A DNA stretch of 64,000 nucleotides from Bacteroidota bacterium (GTDB lineage: Bacteria; Bacteroidota; Bacteroidia; Chitinophagales; Chitinophagaceae), in contig JAFAGI010000019.1 in NCBI GenBank assembly GCA_023422835.1, forward strand, positions 1 through 64,000. Direction: 5' to 3'. Each line of letters opens with the position of its first letter. Position 1 is the first letter of the stretch. Below are positions 33,473 through 43,061 of the stretch, piece after piece. The notes beneath the pieces are model-generated. The model saw nothing but the letters and a program-made list of their open reading frames with translations. It searched no databases and was not told where the DNA came from. The position numbers were made by a program, and so were the translations under genes.

Positions 33473-35350
33473 ATGCATTATTTATCGGCTGAAGGCTTAA
33501 CCAAAAGTTTCGGAATCACTCCCCTTTTTGAAAATATTTCCTTCCACATCAACGAGGGAGATAAAATTGCGCTGATAGCACGCAACGGCGTTGGCAAAAC
33601 CACTTTACTCAGGATTCTGGCAGGCAAAGAAACGCCTGATGCCGGCAAATTGTGGATACACAAAGATGTTTCTGTAGCCTTGTTTGAACAAAACCCGGTA
33701 TTTGAAGAAGAAAAAACCATCCTGGAAAATATACTGCACCTGCAACATCCCACCATTCAACTGGTGAAGCAATACGAAGAGACTGTACAACAACAAAACA
33801 CAGCATTGCTTACTTCGCTGATCGCTAAAATGGATGATGCCGGCGCCTGGGATTTTGAACATAAAGTAAAAGAAATCATAGGCAAGCTCAACATCAACAT
33901 TTCAGATCAGCCGGTAAATACCTTAAGCGGAGGCCAGCGCAAAAGAGTTGCTCTTGCCAAAACCCTCGTAGATATTGGCTTTGAAGAAAAACATACCCTG
34001 TTGATGATGGATGAACCCACCAACCATCTGGATGTAGAAATGATTGAGTGGCTGGAGCAATACCTGAATTACGAAAAGATCACCCTGCTGCTGGTTACGC
34101 ACGACCGTTATTTCCTGGAAGATGTATGTGATGAAATATGGGAGCTGGAGCGATCTGAAATGTACACCTACAAAGGAGATTATGCCAATTACATGGAGAA
34201 GAAAGCCTTGCGCATTGAAAGTGAACTGGCAAGCATTGATAAGGCAAAGAATTTATACAGGAAAGAGCTGGAATGGATGCGCAAACAGCCCCGGGCAAGG
34301 ACTACGAAAAGCAAGGCCAGGCAGGATATTTTTTATGCAGTAGCAGAAAAAGCCGGTCAGAAAATTGTTGATACTCGGCTGGAACTGGATATGAAAATGT
34401 CAAGGCTGGGCGGCAAGATCGTTGAAATGAAAAAGGTGTACAAATCCTTCGGCGAGCTCACCATTCTAAAGGGATTTGACTACACTTTCAGCAAGGGCGA
34501 ACGTATAGGCATCGTGGGTAAAAACGGTGCTGGCAAATCTACTTTCCTGAATATTCTACAGGGCCTGGAAAAAGCTGACAGCGGCAAGATCAATGTCGGC
34601 GACACCGTTGTATTCGGCAACTATTCCCAGCAAGGGCTCACTTTTAAAGAGAATGTGCGCGTGATAGAATATGTAAAATCATTTGCAGAAAACTTTCCGC
34701 TTGCCAAGGGCGGAAGCTTGAGCGCAGCGCAGTTCCTGGAGCTTTTCCTCTTTCCGCCGGAGAAGCAGTTCACATTCCTGGAGTCGCTGAGCGGAGGAGA
34801 AAAAAAGCGTTTACAATTACTGACTATTCTGTTCAGCAACCCCAACTTCCTGATACTGGATGAACCGACAAATGACCTTGACCTGCCAACGCTGGCTGTG
34901 CTGGAAAATTTCCTATCTGAATATCCTGGCTGTATATTAATTGTTTCCCACGACCGCTATTTTATGGATAAGCTGGTAGATCATCTGTTTGTATTTGAAG
35001 GCAACGGCAATATCCGCGATTTCCCCGGGAACTATACGCAGTACAGGCTCTGGCAGAAACAAGAAGAGCAGAAACTGAAAACAGCCGCCGAAAAGCAGCC
35101 AAGAAAATTTGCGGAGCATAAACCTGCTGAGAAAAAGAAAGCATCATTCAAAGAAAAAAGAGAATTTGAAATGCTCGAAAATGAGATCGCTTCGCTGGAA
35201 ACAGAACGTTCTTTGCTGGAAGAACAGCTCTCAGCTGACGGCACCGATTATGAATTACTCAACAAAGCAAGCAAGCGCATCGGTGAGATTGCTCAGGAGC
35301 TGGAAGAAAAAGAAATGCGCTGGCTGGAGCTCAGCGAAATAATAGAATAA
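33473..35350 (+). CDS. ABC-F family ATPase (Uup-like)
   Basis: 625 residues with two ABC domains on one chain and no membrane segment. First domain: Walker A GVGKTTLL (about 41-48), signature LSGGQRKR (about 150-157), Walker B MMDEPTNHLD (about 182-191). Second domain: NGAGKSTFL (about 353-361), LSGGEKKR (about 441-448), LDEPTNDLD (about 466-474). A C-terminal coiled coil (about 565-625) is typical of Uup-type proteins. ABC-F proteins act on the ribosome or, for Uup, on branched DNA. Nothing here points to antibiotic resistance specifically. Confidence 0.93.
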   Translation: MHYLSAEGLTKSFGITPLFENISFHINEGDKIALIARNGVGKTTLLRILAGKETPDAGKLWIHKDVSVALFEQNPVFEEEKTILENILHLQHPTIQLVKQYEETVQQQNTALLTSLIAKMDDAGAWDFEHKVKEIIGKLNINISDQPVNTLSGGQRKRVALAKTLVDIGFEEKHTLLMMDEPTNHLDVEMIEWLEQYLNYEKITLLLVTHDRYFLEDVCDEIWELERSEMYTYKGDYANYMEKKALRIESELASIDKAKNLYRKELEWMRKQPRARTTKSKARQDIFYAVAEKAGQKIVDTRLELDMKMSRLGGKIVEMKKVYKSFGELTILKGFDYTFSKGERIGIVGKNGAGKSTFLNILQGLEKADSGKINVGDTVVFGNYSQQGLTFKENVRVIEYVKSFAENFPLAKGGSLSAAQFLELFLFPPEKQFTFLESLSGGEKKRLQLLTILFSNPNFLILDEPTNDLDLPTLAVLENFLSEYPGCILIVSHDRYFMDKLVDHLFVFEGNGNIRDFPGNYTQYRLWQKQEEQKLKTAAEKQPRKFAEHKPAEKKKASFKEKREFEMLENEIASLETERSLLEEQLSADGTDYELLNKASKRIGEIAQELEEKEMRWLELSEIIE

Positions 35351-35376
35351 ATTCGCATCAATATTACCGCTTATCC

Positions 35377-35844
35377 ATGTCATTCCCATTCAATATAAGA
35401 GTTTACGGCATTCTCATAGACCACGATCGTGTATTGCTCAGCGATGAAATGATCAACGGAAAAGAATACACCAAATTTCCCGGCGGCGGGCTGGAATTTG
35501 GTGAAGGCACGCGCGACTGCCTGAAAAGAGAGTTCCTGGAAGAGATGAACCTCAGCGTGGAAATCGGCAGCCATTTTTATACAACCGATTATTTTCAGCC
35601 ATCCGTATTTGGCAACAGGGAGCAGATTATTTCCATTTATTATTATGTGGTAGCTCCGCCCTGCCTCACTGCCATAGCAACAAGCAACATCCCCCTATTC
35701 CGCGTTGACCGAAACAACATTCACATCAACACAGAATCTTACAGGTTTATGCCAATGGAGCAGTTTTCAGAGCAATCGGTCACCCTACCGATAGATAAGG
35801 TTGCAGCCAGGTTATTGAAAGAAACATTTATGTTAGCCAAATAA
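35377..35844 (+). CDS. NUDIX hydrolase
   Basis: 155 residues. The Nudix box is GGLEFGEGTRDCLKREFLEE (about 38-57), matching G(x)5E(x)7REUxEE with a Leu-Glu-Phe insert typical of ADP-ribose/NTP hydrolases. The substrate is unknown. It starts 26 bases after the ABC-F gene in the same direction, so it may be translated from the same message. Confidence 0.9.
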   Translation: MSFPFNIRVYGILIDHDRVLLSDEMINGKEYTKFPGGGLEFGEGTRDCLKREFLEEMNLSVEIGSHFYTTDYFQPSVFGNREQIISIYYYVVAPPCLTAIATSNIPLFRVDRNNIHINTESYRFMPMEQFSEQSVTLPIDKVAARLLKETFMLAK

Positions 35845-35876
35845 TTCCCCGTTGTAACAATTGAAATAATTTTCTT

Positions 35877-35884
35877 TATTTTTG
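35877..35884 (+). promoter_or_regulatory. -7 element of the acyl-CoA synthetase gene
   Basis: TATTTTTG matches TAnnTTTG, 19 bases before the ATG. The nearest GTTG lies 22 bases upstream (35851-35854), slightly too far for the ideal spacing. Confidence 0.4.
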
Positions 35885-35903
35885 AATTTAAACCCTAAAC
35901 CAT

Positions 35904-37535
35904 ATGGTTAAAGAAAACTTTATAAAATATATAGAAACCGCCATTTGTGATAACTGGACGCAACCCGCATTGACAGACTACCGTGGAGAATCTTTCACTT
36001 ATGCCGAAGTTGGTATTATTATTTTACGCATGCATGAAATGTTCCGTAAAATGGGCATTAAACAGGGCGACAAGATCGCACTAATCGGTAAGAATTCAGC
36101 CCGTTGGGCAATAATCTATTTTTCAGCAGTCAGCTACGGCGCAACCATAGTGCCTATACTTCCCGATTTTAAGGCTGATGACCTGCAGCAACTGGTAAAC
36201 CATTCAGATGCTGTAATACTTTATATCGAAGACAACATCTTCTCAAAGTTCGAAGAGCACAATGTAATGCAAAACCTCAAATGCATATTCTCTGTCTCCA
36301 GCTTTGCCACGCTGCACACCGATCATCATGAGTACGATGATATTTATGCGCAGTGCAACATCCAGGATGTATCCAAAGGCCACTTTGACCTGCCGGATAT
36401 ACCTAACGAAAATCTTGCAGTAATCAGCTATACTTCGGGCACTACCGGCTCTGTAAAAGGTGTAATGCTGCTCAACAACAGCCTTGCTTCCAACGTAAAG
36501 TTTGCCAGGGAAAACATGCCGCTGGAAGCAGGTGACAAGATTGTATCACTACTGCCTTTTGCACATGCTTTTGGCTGTGCCTTTGAATTGCTGTTTCCTT
36601 TTTCCCTCGGCTGCCACATAACCATTCTCACCAAAAGCCCTTCGCCGCAAGTGGCTATGCAAGCATTTGGCGAAGTGAAACCTGCATTGATACTCACCGT
36701 TCCGCTGGTAATTGAAAAGATTTACAAAAGCAGGATCATACCGGCGCTGGCACAGACGAAAGTGCGCATCATGACCAAAATACCGTTACTGAGAAATCTG
36801 GTTTACCGCAAAATAAACAAATCGCTTTCAGATGCTTTCGGAGGGAATTTTAAAGCCATTGTGATAGGAGGTGCACCACTGAGCCGCGAAGTGGAGGTAT
36901 TTTTTAAGAAAATAAAATTCCGTTACTCGGTTGGCTATGGCATGACGGAATGCGGCCCGTTGATAAGCTACACAGACTGGCGGGATTTTAAATTAGGTTC
37001 TTCAGGGAAAGTGGTTGACAACCTGGAAGTAAAAATCGTTTCGGAAGATCCCGAGAAAGTGCCTGGAGAGATAATTGTAAAAGGCGAGCATGTTATGGTT
37101 GGCTACTATAAAAACCCGGAGCTTACACAGGAAATAATTGAGGAAGGTGGGTGGATGCACACCGGCGACTTGGGAACCATGGATCCCGACCAGACGGTTT
37201 ACATCAAAGGGCGAAGCAAGACTATGCTGTTAGGCGCCAGTGGCCAGAATATATATCCCGACGAAATTGAAGCTATCTTAAACAACATGCACGCCGTGGC
37301 CGAAAGCTTGATCATAAAACGGAATAGTAAACTGGTGGCGCTTATTTTCCCGGATGCAGAGGTAGTTAACCACGAAAAGATTACAGAAGAAGACCTCAAT
37401 AAAATCTTTAAGAAAAATATACAGGCTCTCAACCACAAAGTGCCATCTTTTGCCCAGGTATCTTCCTTCCAGATACAGAAAGAAGAATTTATCAAAACGC
37501 CGAAACGCAGTATTAAAAGGTATCTCTATCAATAG
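35904..37535 (+). CDS. AMP-dependent acyl-CoA synthetase (long-chain type)
   Basis: 543 residues of the ANL superfamily. P-loop YTSGTTGSVKGVML (about 176-189), VGYGMTECGPL (about 342-352), GWMHTGDLG (about 415-423) and GRSKTMLLGASGQNIYPDEIE (A8 region, about 433-452). The C-terminal catalytic lysine is in KTPKRSIKRYL. It activates a carboxylic acid as the adenylate and transfers it to CoA, most likely a medium- or long-chain fatty acid. It is shorter than FadD (about 560-600). It stands alone with its own -7 element. Confidence 0.93.
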   Translation: MVKENFIKYIETAICDNWTQPALTDYRGESFTYAEVGIIILRMHEMFRKMGIKQGDKIALIGKNSARWAIIYFSAVSYGATIVPILPDFKADDLQQLVNHSDAVILYIEDNIFSKFEEHNVMQNLKCIFSVSSFATLHTDHHEYDDIYAQCNIQDVSKGHFDLPDIPNENLAVISYTSGTTGSVKGVMLLNNSLASNVKFARENMPLEAGDKIVSLLPFAHAFGCAFELLFPFSLGCHITILTKSPSPQVAMQAFGEVKPALILTVPLVIEKIYKSRIIPALAQTKVRIMTKIPLLRNLVYRKINKSLSDAFGGNFKAIVIGGAPLSREVEVFFKKIKFRYSVGYGMTECGPLISYTDWRDFKLGSSGKVVDNLEVKIVSEDPEKVPGEIIVKGEHVMVGYYKNPELTQEIIEEGGWMHTGDLGTMDPDQTVYIKGRSKTMLLGASGQNIYPDEIEAILNNMHAVAESLIIKRNSKLVALIFPDAEVVNHEKITEEDLNKIFKKNIQALNHKVPSFAQVSSFQIQKEEFIKTPKRSIKRYLYQ

Positions 37536-37596
37536 ATAATATTGCTGGATGGGGTTAAAGCAATTAACTATGATGTTCACGAAGAAGGCGCAACGT

Positions 37597-38051
37597 TCAC
37601 AAACAAATCTTCTTGCCTTCGTATCTCCGTGGCAAATAGTGCCCCTTGGTCCTTACACCCATATTCCGGTACCTGCCTGCAAAGTCCTTTTCAATCTTTT
37701 GTAAGATCAATGCATGTAGCGACAGAACATCTGTCAGCATCCAGAACCGGCTCCTCAATAATAGCAATCGCTGCCTGATGGTTCACTGCTTCAAAATGCT
37801 CTCGCAGGGATTTTCCTTTTACGGTTATTCCCTCTTCTATCACCATCTGTGTTTCGCGCAATGTAAACGTGTTGCCTTCAATAGCATTGGAATTGTATGT
37901 CCATTCTATGGCCAGGCTTTCTTTTATCTTATTCACAACAACAGCAAGCAACGGGCGAAGTTTATCCTAATTGATTTTTCTATTCGTCGATGCGCTGCAA
38001 CGTTTTGTCCAGATCGCCGTTTTCATATGTATAATTCTTCCACGTCATCAT
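37597..38051 (-). pseudogene. Decayed Fic-family gene
   Basis: Three reading-frame pieces on the minus strand rebuild the start of a Fic/DOC protein. Frame 1 from ATG at 38051: MMTWKNYTYENGDLDKTLQR then IDE and a TAG stop. Frame 2 after a one-base shift: KLRPLLAVVVNKIKESLAIE, then the Fic N-terminal signature YNSNAIEGNTFTLRET and EHFEAVNHQAA. Frame 3 after another shift: DVLSLHALILQKIEKDFAGR then YRNMG. The protein stops before the catalytic HPFxxGNGR motif, which is missing. At least one nonsense change and two frameshifts make it a dead gene. Fic proteins transfer AMP or similar groups to target proteins. Confidence 0.88.
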
Positions 38052-38161
38052 CACAATGATAATTATTTTTTCTTACTATCGGATAATATAACTTTTAAGT
38101 TATCCGTTAGTAAACAATTTTGGAAAATTTTCATACTTTTAATACTTCTAATAAAATAATT

Positions 38162-40459
38162 ATGAAGAAGATATTTTTCATTGCTATCTGCTTACCATAT
38201 ACATTCACAATGGCACAACAAAAAAACAACAGCCTGATTAAATACATCAACCCGCTGATAGGGACCGAACGCATGGGGCATACATATCCCGGCCCGACCG
38301 TTCCCTTTGGCAGTGTGCAGCTAAGCCCTGAAACAGATACAGTGCCTATGCAAGTAAACGGTGAATACAATAAAAGAGTTTATGAATATTGTGCAGGTTA
38401 TAAATATGAAGACAAGACAATTGTAGGTTTTGCGCACACTCATTTCAACGGCACAGGGCACGCTGACCTCGGGGATTTTTTAGTAATGCCCACAGCAGGT
38501 AAGCTGCAGCTTAATCCCGGAACTGCTGACAACCCGGGCAGTGGTTACCGCTCTGCATTTTCTCATAGCAATGAAATTGCAGAAGCAAACTACTACAAAG
38601 TAAAATTAGATGACCACAATATTACAGCAGAGCTCACCACTACTGAACGTGTAGGCGTGCATCAGTATACTTTTCCAAAATCTGAGGAGGCACACATCAT
38701 CTTGGATATGATGTATAATATTTACAATTACGATGGCAAAAATGTCTGGACATACATTCGTGTAGAAAACGACCACACCATTACCGGTTATCGCCAGACA
38801 AACGGCTGGGCAAAAAACAGGAAAGTATTTTTTGCTGCCCAGTTTTCAAAACCGTTTAAAAATTACGGATATAAAAGTTATGCCCGCAATGAAACCTACA
38901 CAGGGTTCTGGCGCAGGTTTGATATCTACAACAACTTCCCTGAAATGGCCGGCCATGAGATTCGTGCTTTTTTTGATTTTGATACAGAAAGCAATGAAAA
39001 AATAGTGGTAAAATTTGCCTTATCGCCCGTGAGCACAGAAGGCGCTATGAGAAACCTGGAAAAAGAAGTCCCCGGCTGGAATTTTGACAAAATAAAAAAT
39101 GAAGGTCAGCGAAAATGGCAGAAAGAACTGGAAAAGATTACTGTAGAGATGTTGAGTGAAGAGGACAAAATAAATTTCTACACCGCTCTATACCATGCAT
39201 TTATCAATCCCACAATTTACCAGGATGTAGATGGAAAGTACATGGGCCTTGATCAGAACATACATGAGGCAAAAGATTTTAATAATTATACCACCTTCTC
39301 TTTATGGGATACATACAGAGCGCTGCATCCTTTGCTCACTATACTACAGCCGTCCAGGGCAAATGACATGATCAAGTCCATGCTGGCGCACTATGATCAG
39401 AGTGTACATAAAATGCTGCCTGTATGGTCGCACTATGCCAATGAAAACTGGTGTATGACCGGCTATCATTCTGTATCGGTACTGTCAGATGCTGTAGTAA
39501 AAGGTATGAATACATTTGATGCAAAACGTGCACTGGAAGCTTGTGTGGCCACAGCCAATAACCGTTATTACGACAACATAGCCAATTATAAAAAATATGG
39601 CTACATACCTGATGAGAACAGCGGCACGTCTGTATCTACCACACTTGAATATGCTTACGACGATTGGTGTATAGCGCAAATGGCTAAAAAAATAGGCAAT
39701 ACGAAAGTGTACAATGAATTTATCAAGCGTTCTGAAAGCTATAAAAACGTATTTGATACGTCTATCGGCTTTATGCGCCCTAAATCGGCAAATGGCCGGT
39801 TCAGGCAGCAGTTCGATCCGTTGCAAACACATGGAGAAGGCTTTATTGAAGGCAACTCCTGGAATTTTTCATTTTTCGTACCTCATGCGCCGTCAGAGTT
39901 GATTAAGCTTATGGGCGGCGACAACAAGTTCGTAGAAAAGCTTGATCAGCTCTTCACCATGCATCTCGATGATAAATATTTTGCAAACACCGAGGATATT
40001 TCCAGGGAAGGGTTAATTGGCAATTACAATCATGGTAATGAGCCTGCGCACCATGTAGCATATCTCTATAACTTTACAAACCAACCTTGGAAGACACAGG
40101 AAAAAGTGCGAATGATCATTAAGTCGCAATACAAAAACGGTCCGGATGGCCTTGGAGGAAATGACGATTGCGGGCAAATGAGCGCCTGGTATTTGTTTTC
40201 AGCGTTTGGCTTCTACCCTGTTGCTCCGGGAAGTGATCAGTATGCTTTGGGAAGCCCGCTGATAAAATCTGCCACCATAAAATTAGAGCATGGAAAAAGT
40301 TTAAAGATCATTGCACACAACCAGTCAGAACAAAACGTGTATGTTGCCAAAGTGTTGCTGAACGGCAAAAAGCTTCAGACCCCGTTTATTACACATGCGG
40401 ATTTAGCCAACGGAGGCAGACTTGAATATTTTATGCAGGAGAGACCCGGCAAAATTTAA
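38162..40459 (+). CDS. GH92-family exo-alpha-mannosidase
   Basis: 765 residues from ATG at 38162. The upstream in-frame ATG at 38120 would bury the signal peptide (MKKIFFIAICLPYTFTMAQ). The mature protein begins with the GH92 N-terminal region (INPLIGTERMGHTYPGPTVP) and holds family signatures FSLWDTYRALHPL (about 378-390), SVSTTLEYAYDDWCIA (about 484-499), EGNSWNFSFFVPHA (about 562-575) and GNDDCGQMSAWY (about 662-673), which include catalytic and calcium-binding residues. GH92 enzymes remove alpha-mannose from N-glycans and fungal mannan with calcium. It stands alone, 30 kb from the SusCD locus. Confidence 0.95.
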   Translation: MKKIFFIAICLPYTFTMAQQKNNSLIKYINPLIGTERMGHTYPGPTVPFGSVQLSPETDTVPMQVNGEYNKRVYEYCAGYKYEDKTIVGFAHTHFNGTGHADLGDFLVMPTAGKLQLNPGTADNPGSGYRSAFSHSNEIAEANYYKVKLDDHNITAELTTTERVGVHQYTFPKSEEAHIILDMMYNIYNYDGKNVWTYIRVENDHTITGYRQTNGWAKNRKVFFAAQFSKPFKNYGYKSYARNETYTGFWRRFDIYNNFPEMAGHEIRAFFDFDTESNEKIVVKFALSPVSTEGAMRNLEKEVPGWNFDKIKNEGQRKWQKELEKITVEMLSEEDKINFYTALYHAFINPTIYQDVDGKYMGLDQNIHEAKDFNNYTTFSLWDTYRALHPLLTILQPSRANDMIKSMLAHYDQSVHKMLPVWSHYANENWCMTGYHSVSVLSDAVVKGMNTFDAKRALEACVATANNRYYDNIANYKKYGYIPDENSGTSVSTTLEYAYDDWCIAQMAKKIGNTKVYNEFIKRSESYKNVFDTSIGFMRPKSANGRFRQQFDPLQTHGEGFIEGNSWNFSFFVPHAPSELIKLMGGDNKFVEKLDQLFTMHLDDKYFANTEDISREGLIGNYNHGNEPAHHVAYLYNFTNQPWKTQEKVRMIIKSQYKNGPDGLGGNDDCGQMSAWYLFSAFGFYPVAPGSDQYALGSPLIKSATIKLEHGKSLKIIAHNQSEQNVYVAKVLLNGKKLQTPFITHADLANGGRLEYFMQERPGKI

Positions 40460-40542
40460 ATCAGCCGCGGCCCAACGGCTATTTCGTAATCTATTTTTCC
40501 TCATAATTGCTTACTTTTATCTGAATTAAACATAGAAGATCT

Positions 40543-41805
40543 ATGGCTGTACCACTGGCAGAACGCATGCGCCCGCATACACTGGAAGAACTTGTAGGAC
40601 AAAAGCATCTTACAGGAGATGGCAGCATTCTGCGTACAGCAATTGAAAATGGCAAAATCCCGTCTATGATCCTGTGGGGACCGCCCGGCGTGGGCAAAAC
40701 CACCATTGCCAATATTATAGCCAATACTTTGGAGCTACCGTTTTACCAGCTAAGCGCTATCAGCAGTGGCGTAAAAGATGTGCGCGAGGTAATTGAAACC
40801 GCGAAAAAACAAACTTCTGCCATATTATTCATAGATGAGATTCACCGGTTCAATAAAAGCCAGCAAGATGCATTATTGGGTGCAGTTGAAAAAGGCGTCA
40901 TCACACTGATCGGGGCCACGACTGAAAACCCGTCCTTTGAAGTAAATTCAGCATTGCTGAGCCGCAGCCAGGTATTCGTATTAAAAGCGCTGGAAAAGAA
41001 CGACCTTCTTGAATTGCTCCACAGGGTAATAAAGGAAGATGCGCTCATTTCCCAAAAGAAAATCAACATTAAAGAAGATGAAGCGCTTATTAATCTTTCA
41101 GGTGGCGACGCCCGGAAACTGCTGAACCTCTTTGAACTGGTTATCAACTCTTTTGCTGCAGATAAAGCAATAACCATTACCAATAAGATCGTGATGCAGG
41201 TAGCACAGAAGAAGATCGCTTTATACGATAAAAGCGGCGAACAGCATTACGACATTATTTCAGCATTTATCAAAAGCATGCGCGGCTCAGATCCGAATGC
41301 AGCGGTATATTATCTTGCCCGTATGATTGAAGGCGGTGAAGATGTAAAATTCATTGCACGGCGCATGGTGATCTTTGCCAGTGAAGATATCGGCAACGCC
41401 AATCCCAATGCTTTACTGTTGGCAAACGCTGCATTTGATGCCGTCAACAAAATCGGGCACCCCGAAGCCCGCATTATACTCTCTCAATGCGCTGTGTACC
41501 TGGCAACTTCCGTTAAAAGCAACGCCAGCTATGAAGCCATCAACATGGCTTTGGCATTTGTACAAAAGACCGGCGACCTCCCAGTTCCCCTCCACATCCG
41601 TAACGCTCCTACCAAATTAATGAAAGATATGGGCTACCATAAGGGCTATAAATATGCCCATAGTTTTGAAAATAACTTTGTAGACCTGGAATTCCTGCCT
41701 GAATCAATAGCGGGAACGAAATTTTACGAACCGGGAAATAATGCCAGGGAAGATGAAGCCCGTAAACATCTTCGTAAACTCTGGAAAGACAAATATGGCT
41801 ATTAA
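40543..41805 (+). CDS. rarA: Replication-associated recombination protein A (AAA+ ATPase)
   Basis: 420 residues. Walker A GPPGVGKTTIANII (about 46-59), Walker B FIDEIHRFNKSQQD (about 95-108), sensor 1 GATTENPSFE (about 125-134), and the C-terminal MgsA tetramerisation region (SAFIKSMRGSDPNAAVYYLA, about 246-265; FASEDIGNANPNAL, about 279-292). It works at stalled replication forks. Length is normal for the family. It lies 83 bases after the mannosidase gene. Confidence 0.97.
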   Translation: MAVPLAERMRPHTLEELVGQKHLTGDGSILRTAIENGKIPSMILWGPPGVGKTTIANIIANTLELPFYQLSAISSGVKDVREVIETAKKQTSAILFIDEIHRFNKSQQDALLGAVEKGVITLIGATTENPSFEVNSALLSRSQVFVLKALEKNDLLELLHRVIKEDALISQKKINIKEDEALINLSGGDARKLLNLFELVINSFAADKAITITNKIVMQVAQKKIALYDKSGEQHYDIISAFIKSMRGSDPNAAVYYLARMIEGGEDVKFIARRMVIFASEDIGNANPNALLLANAAFDAVNKIGHPEARIILSQCAVYLATSVKSNASYEAINMALAFVQKTGDLPVPLHIRNAPTKLMKDMGYHKGYKYAHSFENNFVDLEFLPESIAGTKFYEPGNNAREDEARKHLRKLWKDKYGY

Positions 41806-41997
41806 ATAGCGCTGTCTGGTTGCGAATTAAAAAATGATAAAAACCATATTGAAATAAAGGATAAATTCGTCTTTTATTATTCAACGCATAAAATTTTGCT
41901 TTCCATAATTTCTAATTTTGGTCAACATTAACTTAAATTCTGATCATAAACTAACTTAAAAAGAATTAAGAAAAAAATCCCCGATATTTTATCAACT

Positions 41998-42440
41998 TTA
42001 GTGGCCCACTATGCATGTGGCGGTGATAATACAGAACAAGCGATCAGCTGGCGTGTAAGTTTCAGTTTTAAACCTAGAAACTTCAAACCGGATCTTCTTT
42101 ACAAAATGAGCAGTAAAGTATGTGTTGATCTCAGGTTTATCTGTTAATAATTTGCGGAATTTATCGCGGCTTAACTGCAACACTTCGCAGCCCTGCCTCG
42201 CAACAGCTGTCATGGTATAGTGAGCATCATCAAACAGGGGTAATTCTCCAAAACAATTTTCAAGAAAAACTATTTCATGCAAAAACTCTTTACCCTCGCC
42301 TGTTTCATTGATAATAGGCATTGTGCCATGCATCAACTGGTTGAAAAACATACATCGTGAACCCTCTTTATAAATATATTCTCCCTGTTTATAGCTTTTT
42401 ACAGAGGCGCCGGCATCAGTAGTAAGTCTTTATTCAGCAT
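41998..42440 (-). pseudogene. Decayed Crp/Fnr-family regulator
   Basis: The cyclic-nucleotide-binding beta roll is recognisable (KSYKQGEYIYKEGS ... EIVFLENCFGELPLFDD ... ILQLS-like EVLQLSRDKFRKLL ... FKTETYTPADRL). The N terminus MLNKDLLL from ATG at 42440 is in a different frame from GASVKSYKQGE, so a one-base shift lies near 42415. The C terminus ends at ADRLFCIITATC with no helix-turn-helix, so the DNA-binding domain is lost. Both ends are broken and the gene is probably dead. It lies right after hisB. Confidence 0.75.
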
Positions 42441-42479
42441 AAAAAGCAAATTGCATTACATCAAATATAAGCAATTTAT

Positions 42480-43061
42480 TTACAAAACGCCTTTGGTACT
42501 TGGTAACACATCACTCATGGGATCTCGTTTTACTGCCATCTTAATAGCTTTTGCAAAGGCTTTAAAGATGGCTTCAATCTTATGGTGCTCGTTGTCGCCT
42601 TTGCATTCAATATTTAAATTGCAGCGTGCTGCATCGCTGAACGATTTGAAAAAATGGAAAAACATTTCCGTAGGCATATCTCCTACCTTTTCGCGCTTAA
42701 ACTCTGCGTTCCATACAGTCCAGTTTCTGCCGCCAAAGTCAATGAGCACCTTGGCCTCAGCATCATCCATGGGCAAAGCAAAGCCGTAGCGCTCTATGCC
42801 ACGTTTATTGCCTAAAGCAGCTACAAATGCTTCTCCTAAAGCAATGCCCGTATCTTCGATGGTGTGATGTTCATCTACATGCAGGTCGCCTTTTGTTTCA
42901 ATCCTGAGATCGAGACTGCCATGGCGGGCAATTTGCTCCAACATATGATCAAAGAACCCCAAACCAGTATGGATATAGGCATTGCCTTTACCATTCAGGG
43001 TAAGTTCAACATGTATCCGTGTTTCTTTGGTGTTGCGGTTATGAACTACTGTTTTTTTTTT
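42480..43061 (-). CDS. hisB: HisB C-terminal domain: imidazoleglycerol-phosphate dehydratase (no own start codon)
   Basis: The dehydratase domain is complete and clean: [72 protein letters not shown] and [23 protein letters not shown] metal-binding motifs are intact. Its open frame begins after a TGA at 43074-43076 and contains no ATG, GTG or TTG before the TTG at 42962, which lies inside the conserved GLGFF motif. The N-terminal about 30 conserved residues can therefore only be made from the upstream phosphatase frame. The two frames meet at A10 (minus strand, 43052-43061); one added A would join them as [18 protein letters not shown]. Either slippage makes a fused HisB or one base is miscalled. 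Confidence 0.9.
   Translation of the reverse strand, partial: KKKTVVHNRNTKETRIHVELTLNGKGNAYIHTGLGFFDHMLEQIARHGSLDLRIETKGDLHVDEHHTIEDTGIALGEAFVAALGNKRGIERYGFALPMDDAEAKVLIDFGGRNWTVWNAEFKREKVGDMPTEMFFHFFKSFSDAARCNLNIECKGDNEHHKIEAIFKAFAKAIKMAVKRDPMSDVLPSTKGVL

Noticed and set aside
37691-37951. 86-residue intact small Fic protein
   Set aside because: Neighbouring frames clearly carry the rest of the Fic N-terminal half, and the catalytic motif is missing, so it is one piece of a broken gene.
38120-38161. Longer N terminus of the GH92 protein
   Set aside because: The extra 14 residues would precede a normal signal peptide that starts at the ATG at 38162.
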